Assembly: GCA_018475625.1 (NCBI GenBank)
Contig: JAAKEZ010000003.1
Span: 1 to 64,000, forward strand
Direction: 5' to 3'
DNA from: Candidatus Bathyarchaeota archaeon A05DMB-2
GTDB lineage: Archaea > Thermoproteota > Bathyarchaeia > Bathyarchaeales > Bathycorpusculaceae
Length of the DNA stretch: 64,000 bases
Positions 60,691 through 64,000 of this stretch are shown here, piece after piece (position 1 is the first letter of the stretch; every line of letters begins with the position of its first letter). Under the pieces are notes generated by a model that ran no database searches, was not told the DNA's origin, and worked only from the letters and a program-made list of their open reading frames with translations. A program made the position numbers and the translations under genes.

Positions 60691-61166
60691 TAAAGCCAGA
60701 ACCGTCAACTCCCCCAGTTTTTCCATAACAAGTAATCATTATTCCAGAGTTTTAATCACCAGTGTCGAACCTGTCCAAGTTTAGGGGTCTGTCAACGTCA
60801 ATTCTTCATCTTTCCCCATCAGACTGGGACGGCGACATCATCCCCCATGAATAGAACGGGTTTACCCTGAAATAAAGCCTTTGCCACACAATGCAACAGT
60901 GCTTTTGCAGATTTCAAGCACATTTGGCGTTTGTCGTTGCAAAGGACAGAGGAGATGGGTCTACCCCCGCTGAGCTGATAGCGCTATACACGGCTCCGTT
61001 AAAAGAGGACTAAAGACAAAAATTGCATATAAGTTCAGCCTGCATCAACCCAGCACCTTGGCGCCGTAGCGCTGCGTGATTGTGGATTTTGGATTCATAT
61101 TTGCCGTTCATAAGTTAGTTAAATTGGTTAAGCTTATTGCTGTGCAGTATCATTGGAGGAAAGTAC
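60691..61166. other. 476-base region without a supported gene
   Basis: One short frame (60891-61013, ending GSTPAELIALYTAPLKED) is visible but has no upstream signals. TTGCATATAAG near 61023-61033 resembles a TATA box for a transcript towards the next small gene. Nothing else is seen. Confidence 0.4.
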
Positions 61167-61349
61167 GTGAAGCAGCAGGTTTCATTAAAGAACAGGAAAG
61201 AATTAAAAGCCAAAATGCAGAAGGTTTTCGGCGAAAAAATCAAAGGACTCTCGACAGAATTGCAGGAAATATTGATAGATGACATGGCCACTGCCTTCGA
61301 AAATAGACTATACGTGTTAAACCGTGCACACGCAAAGGATGGCTGCTGA
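61167..61349 (+). CDS. Small helical archaeal protein
   Basis: 60 residues from GTG 61167, chosen because GGAGG lies seven bases upstream. Core: MQKVFGEKIKGLSTELQEIL followed by IDDMATAFENRLYVLNRAH. The L-S-x-E-L-Q-x-I-L-x-D-D-x-x-T-A-F-x-N-R pattern is one I recognise as recurrent in archaea. Function unknown. Confidence 0.65.
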   Translation: MKQQVSLKNRKELKAKMQKVFGEKIKGLSTELQEILIDDMATAFENRLYVLNRAHAKDGC

Positions 61350-61437
61350 TGCAACGCCATGAAGAAAAATCATTAGTTTCAATACATAAAAGCTTTATAC
61401 AAAAAACAACGAATAGGTCAAAAAAAGAGGCATAAGT

Positions 61438-61731
61438 ATGAGACGTTCCAAACTGGAAATGTATGTTGACATCCTCAAAGTTCTAGCTCACAGAGGACCA
61501 TTAAAACTTACTCATGTCATGTACAAAGCCAACGTTAACTGCAGCGTTCTCAAAGAATACCTTGACTTCCTGATTAAACAGGGCTTGGTGGAAGAGAGAA
61601 CAGTTGGGAAGCGACGTGTTGTTTACGCCATCACGCAAAGAGGCATCACCGTACTGAAGTACTTCAGGGAACTCAAGCAAGTGCTGCCGATAGTCGAAGA
61701 AGCCAGAAATCAGGCGCCTATTCCGTTCTAA
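61438..61731 (+). CDS. Winged-helix regulator (97 aa)
   Basis: Helix-turn-helix: MYVDILKVLAHRGPLKLTHV, MYKANVNCSVLKEYLDFLIK, then wing GLVEERTVGKRRVVYAITQR. Matches the archaeal single-domain winged-helix family. CTTTATAC at 61393-61400 and GAGG before the ATG. Likely a local transcription regulator. Confidence 0.8.
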   Translation: MRRSKLEMYVDILKVLAHRGPLKLTHVMYKANVNCSVLKEYLDFLIKQGLVEERTVGKRRVVYAITQRGITVLKYFRELKQVLPIVEEARNQAPIPF

Positions 61732-61977
61732 AATTCCTGTTCCCTTTTTAACACTTCACAATTCTGTTTGTTATTTTTTTAAGTGGAGACTGCCTTTCTG
61801 TGCCCATGTTTGCTTTTTAGGTTTGCGGCTTAGTCGTTTCTGCGGTTTTGTTGGTGCCTGGCTTTTTTTTAAGTACTTGGTGTAGTTGTTGTGAATAATT
61901 ACCTATGTGTCGTAAGACTTAATAAACAGCCTATAAATAGCTATACTGTACACGTGAAAAACACTTGGGGAAAGCCC

Positions 61978-62352
61978 GTGACCAAAGAAGAAATCCTCGG
62001 CAAAAAGCCTCTTCAACTGCTCGAAAAAATAAAAGAAAACCTAGAAAGGCTGAACGAAAAAATGGAAGTCATGATTGAACTTCAAAAACACGGCAAAAAA
62101 GACACGCAGCCACTTCAAGACGCATCACTGGACGTTATGACACTGCTCTCCATGCCTGACCACTTGAGAAAAACAGCCATGACCATCTGCAGATGTGGAA
62201 GAGCCACAGCAGAGGAAATTGCACACCAGACAAACCGTGCGCGAGCAGTAGAAAGCGCGTATCTGAATCAACTAGTCATCATGGGTTACCTCAAGAAAGA
62301 GCGCAAAGGAAGAAAAGCTTACTTCTACGCTGACAGAGAAAGCCAAGGGTGA
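61978..62352 (+). CDS. Winged-helix protein paired with MinD-like ATPase
   Basis: 124 residues from GTG 61978, the start best placed after CTATAAATAG (61931-61940); the frame is open back to 61891. A coiled segment (LLEKIKENLERLNEKMEVMI) precedes the winged helix (MTICRCGRATAEEIAHQTNR, YLNQLVIMGYLKKERKGRKA). The stop overlaps the ATPase start by four bases, as ParB-like or regulator partners do. Confidence 0.7.
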   Translation: MTKEEILGKKPLQLLEKIKENLERLNEKMEVMIELQKHGKKDTQPLQDASLDVMTLLSMPDHLRKTAMTICRCGRATAEEIAHQTNRARAVESAYLNQLVIMGYLKKERKGRKAYFYADRESQG

Positions 62353-63140
62353 AAAAAGAAATGAATAGAATAATAGCCGTACACTCATACAAAGGCGGAA
62401 CCGGCAAAACACTGCTGTCAGTAAACTTGGCAGCCACATTAGCGAAGCATGGGAAAAAAGTCGGACTTTTCGACCTTGACTTTCGAGCACCAAGCCTCTT
62501 CGCCATATTCAAAATGCCAAAAGCCGAATATTGGCTCAACGATTACCTAAACGGTGCATGCGACATCAACAAAGTCCTCATCGACCTGAGCCCAAGGATC
62601 CAGGGAAAAAACAACTTCTTTGTGGGTCTTGCAAACCCAGCAACCGAGGCAATACGGGACATGAGCGCGAAAGACCGAAAATGGGAAATGCGAGCGCTAG
62701 GAAGACTCTTGTCCTTGCGGAACACGCTACTCAACGATAAAGAGTTTGACTACCTGATTTTCGACACCAGTCCCGGGCTTCAGTACTCCTCCATAAACGC
62801 AATTGTCGCTGCCGACTTCGTAGTTGTGGCAACAACTGGTGATAGGTCGGACGTGGACGGAACCAGCCGAATGCTTCGCGAACTGTACAACCTGTTTGAG
62901 AAGAAAACTGGGCTGGTGCTGAACAAAGTTCTTGATTCCTCCTCAAAATCGAAGAAAGACGAGATGCACCGGAAAGTTAAGGATGTCTATCAGGTTCCGC
63001 TACTGGGGCTGGTTCCATGCTTCTGCGAGGTTCTTCGAGCTGAAGGCAACTTCATATTCGCTCAGGACAAGTCAGATCACCCATTCACGAAGATTCTGGA
63101 TGAGATGGCGAAGCGAATAGAGAACAACGAGGTCAACTAG
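62349..63140 (+). CDS. MinD/ParA-family ATPase
   Basis: A 263-residue deviant Walker ATPase: IIAVHSYKGGTGKTLLSVNL, GLFDLDFRAPSLFAIF, YLIFDTSPGLQYSSINAIVA, VLNKVLDSSSKSKKDEM. No clear membrane-targeting helix at the end, so cytosolic. Paired with a DNA-binding winged-helix protein; a partition-like or positioning role is inferred. Confidence 0.85.
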   Translation: MKKEMNRIIAVHSYKGGTGKTLLSVNLAATLAKHGKKVGLFDLDFRAPSLFAIFKMPKAEYWLNDYLNGACDINKVLIDLSPRIQGKNNFFVGLANPATEAIRDMSAKDRKWEMRALGRLLSLRNTLLNDKEFDYLIFDTSPGLQYSSINAIVAADFVVVATTGDRSDVDGTSRMLRELYNLFEKKTGLVLNKVLDSSSKSKKDEMHRKVKDVYQVPLLGLVPCFCEVLRAEGNFIFAQDKSDHPFTKILDEMAKRIENNEVN

Positions 63141-63267
63141 CTACCTTCCCATTTTTCGGGAGCAACTTCCTTTTTCGTCTGTTTCGAACACGCGCATGGC
63201 TTAAGTTCGATGCAAACGCTTATAGAACGCTACCGCTGCTAGAGTTCGCACGAACGGGGAAAACGGT

Positions 63268-63894
63268 TTGGGCAGGTCAGCGATTGTCTTAGCAGGCGGA
63301 TTTTCCAGCAGGTTCGGTCAAGACAAAGGAGTCTTGGAGCTCGGCAATAAGCCGTTGATGCGGCACGTGATTGACGCAGTTAACCCAATCGTTGACGAAA
63401 CGATTGTGGTGACGAACGCAGAGGAGAAAATCAGAGAGTACGCCAAGATTGTGGGGCAAAACGTGCGGTTTGTGGTTGACGTTTGCGAGTCTCAAGGACC
63501 ATTAGTTGGCGCGTTAACGGGTTTCAGCGCCGCACAGGGCAAGTACTCGTTGCTGGTGCCTTTTGACACGCCCTTCGTTTCCAGAGAAGTTGTCACGTTG
63601 CTATTTGAGCTGTGCATCGGCAAGGCAGCTGCGATTCCAAGGTGGCCTAACGAGCAGATTGAGCCTTTGCAAGCGGTTTATCAGACCAAACTTGCGTTGG
63701 AAACCGCAAGACAGGCGGTGAATGAGGGAGAACTGAACATGCGCGCCATGATTGCGAAGCTGCGTGGAGTGCGGTACATTTCCACGCTGGTCATCCAACA
63801 GTTGGATCCTGACCTGAAGACTTTCTTTAACATCAACACACCTTTTGACCTGAAAAGAGCCATCGCGATGATTAAGTCAAGAAAAGCCCGATGA
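63268..63894 (+). CDS. mobA: Molybdenum cofactor guanylyltransferase
   Basis: A 208-residue nucleotidyltransferase. Signature AIVLAGGFSSRFGQDKGVLE, then VVDVCESQGPLVGALTGFSA and LLVPFDTPFVSREVV with the metal Asp, and FFNINTPFDLKRA at the end. It attaches GMP to molybdopterin, implying a Mo/W bis-MGD enzyme in this organism. TTG start. Confidence 0.9.
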   Translation: MGRSAIVLAGGFSSRFGQDKGVLELGNKPLMRHVIDAVNPIVDETIVVTNAEEKIREYAKIVGQNVRFVVDVCESQGPLVGALTGFSAAQGKYSLLVPFDTPFVSREVVTLLFELCIGKAAAIPRWPNEQIEPLQAVYQTKLALETARQAVNEGELNMRAMIAKLRGVRYISTLVIQQLDPDLKTFFNINTPFDLKRAIAMIKSRKAR

Positions 63895-64000
63895 TGAATA
63901 CCGTGGAACTGACGCGTGAAATTTCTCTATAGCCTCCTTATTTAAAGGGACTGAATGGAAACGGTTTTGATACCTCATAGGGACTTATCGAGAAAAACAG

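Noticed and set aside
60891-61013. 40-codon plus-strand frame
   Set aside because: No upstream signals and no recognisable pattern.

Overview
The window is archaeal chromosome. Evidence: archaeal-type uS12 and uS7, EF-1A, aIF1A, Nop5 and fibrillarin, RIO1 kinase, a Dim2/Pno1-type KH protein, a short helicase-less XPF nuclease, TATA boxes about 25-40 bases before starts, and many GTG/TTG starts with GGAGG-type sites. The gene mix (many exported beta-propeller and NosD-like proteins with basic-tailed membrane anchors, plus short winged-helix and Cys-rich proteins) fits a Bathyarchaeia-like Thermoproteota lineage. That placement is inference, because no 16S rRNA is present.

1-9.96 kb is part of a head-tail provirus read on the minus strand: protease, capsid cement protein, HK97-fold major capsid protein, a zinc protein, a winged helix, portal, a holin-like protein, head-tail connectors and an adaptor fused to a glycosidase-like domain. 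No terminase is visible, and the tail genes presumably lie beyond base 1. The structural operon is split by a 3.4 kb cargo: an EVE-like protein, a ClpP/SDH-class serine protease, and a Doc/Fic toxin with a candidate antitoxin. A decayed second copy of the holin-like gene lies inside this cargo region.

10-19.4 kb is an accessory, defence-like island. One operon has a PLD-nuclease/SF2 helicase, a 67-residue protein, a DndD-like SMC ATPase and an AlbA_2 (Schlafen-type) protein. A second has a radical SAM enzyme and a DGQHR (DndB-like) protein. A tiny ribbon-helix-helix regulator with its own repeat operator sits between them. No cysteine desulfurase or PAPS-reductase-like DndC is present, so this is not a standard phosphorothioation locus. 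It is the best candidate here for an undescribed system. A CopG-type pseudogene, a Cys-rich protein, an orphan protein and a gene fragment follow.

20-50.8 kb is mostly housekeeping: B12-radical SAM, rps12-rps7, DRG-like GTPase, cysS, lipoate ligase, nop5-fibrillarin, ArsR regulator, XPF, EF-1A, dim2-rio1-aIF1A, aspartase, MTA phosphorylase with adenine PRTase, an ABC-2 exporter, and two sets of exported surface proteins. A 90-base repeat occurs in inverted orientation at 27.1 and 35.3 kb.

51.0-59.54 kb is an 8.5 kb integrated element inserted into the 5' end of tRNA-Phe(GAA). It is bounded by a 14-base repeat and carries integrase, methyltransferase, primase-helicase, AbrB-like and winged-helix regulators, a second tyrosine recombinase, small zinc and AT-hook proteins, and a run of A/T iterons. 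Beyond it lie tRNA-Val(CAC), small zinc and winged-helix proteins, a MinD-like ATPase operon and MobA.
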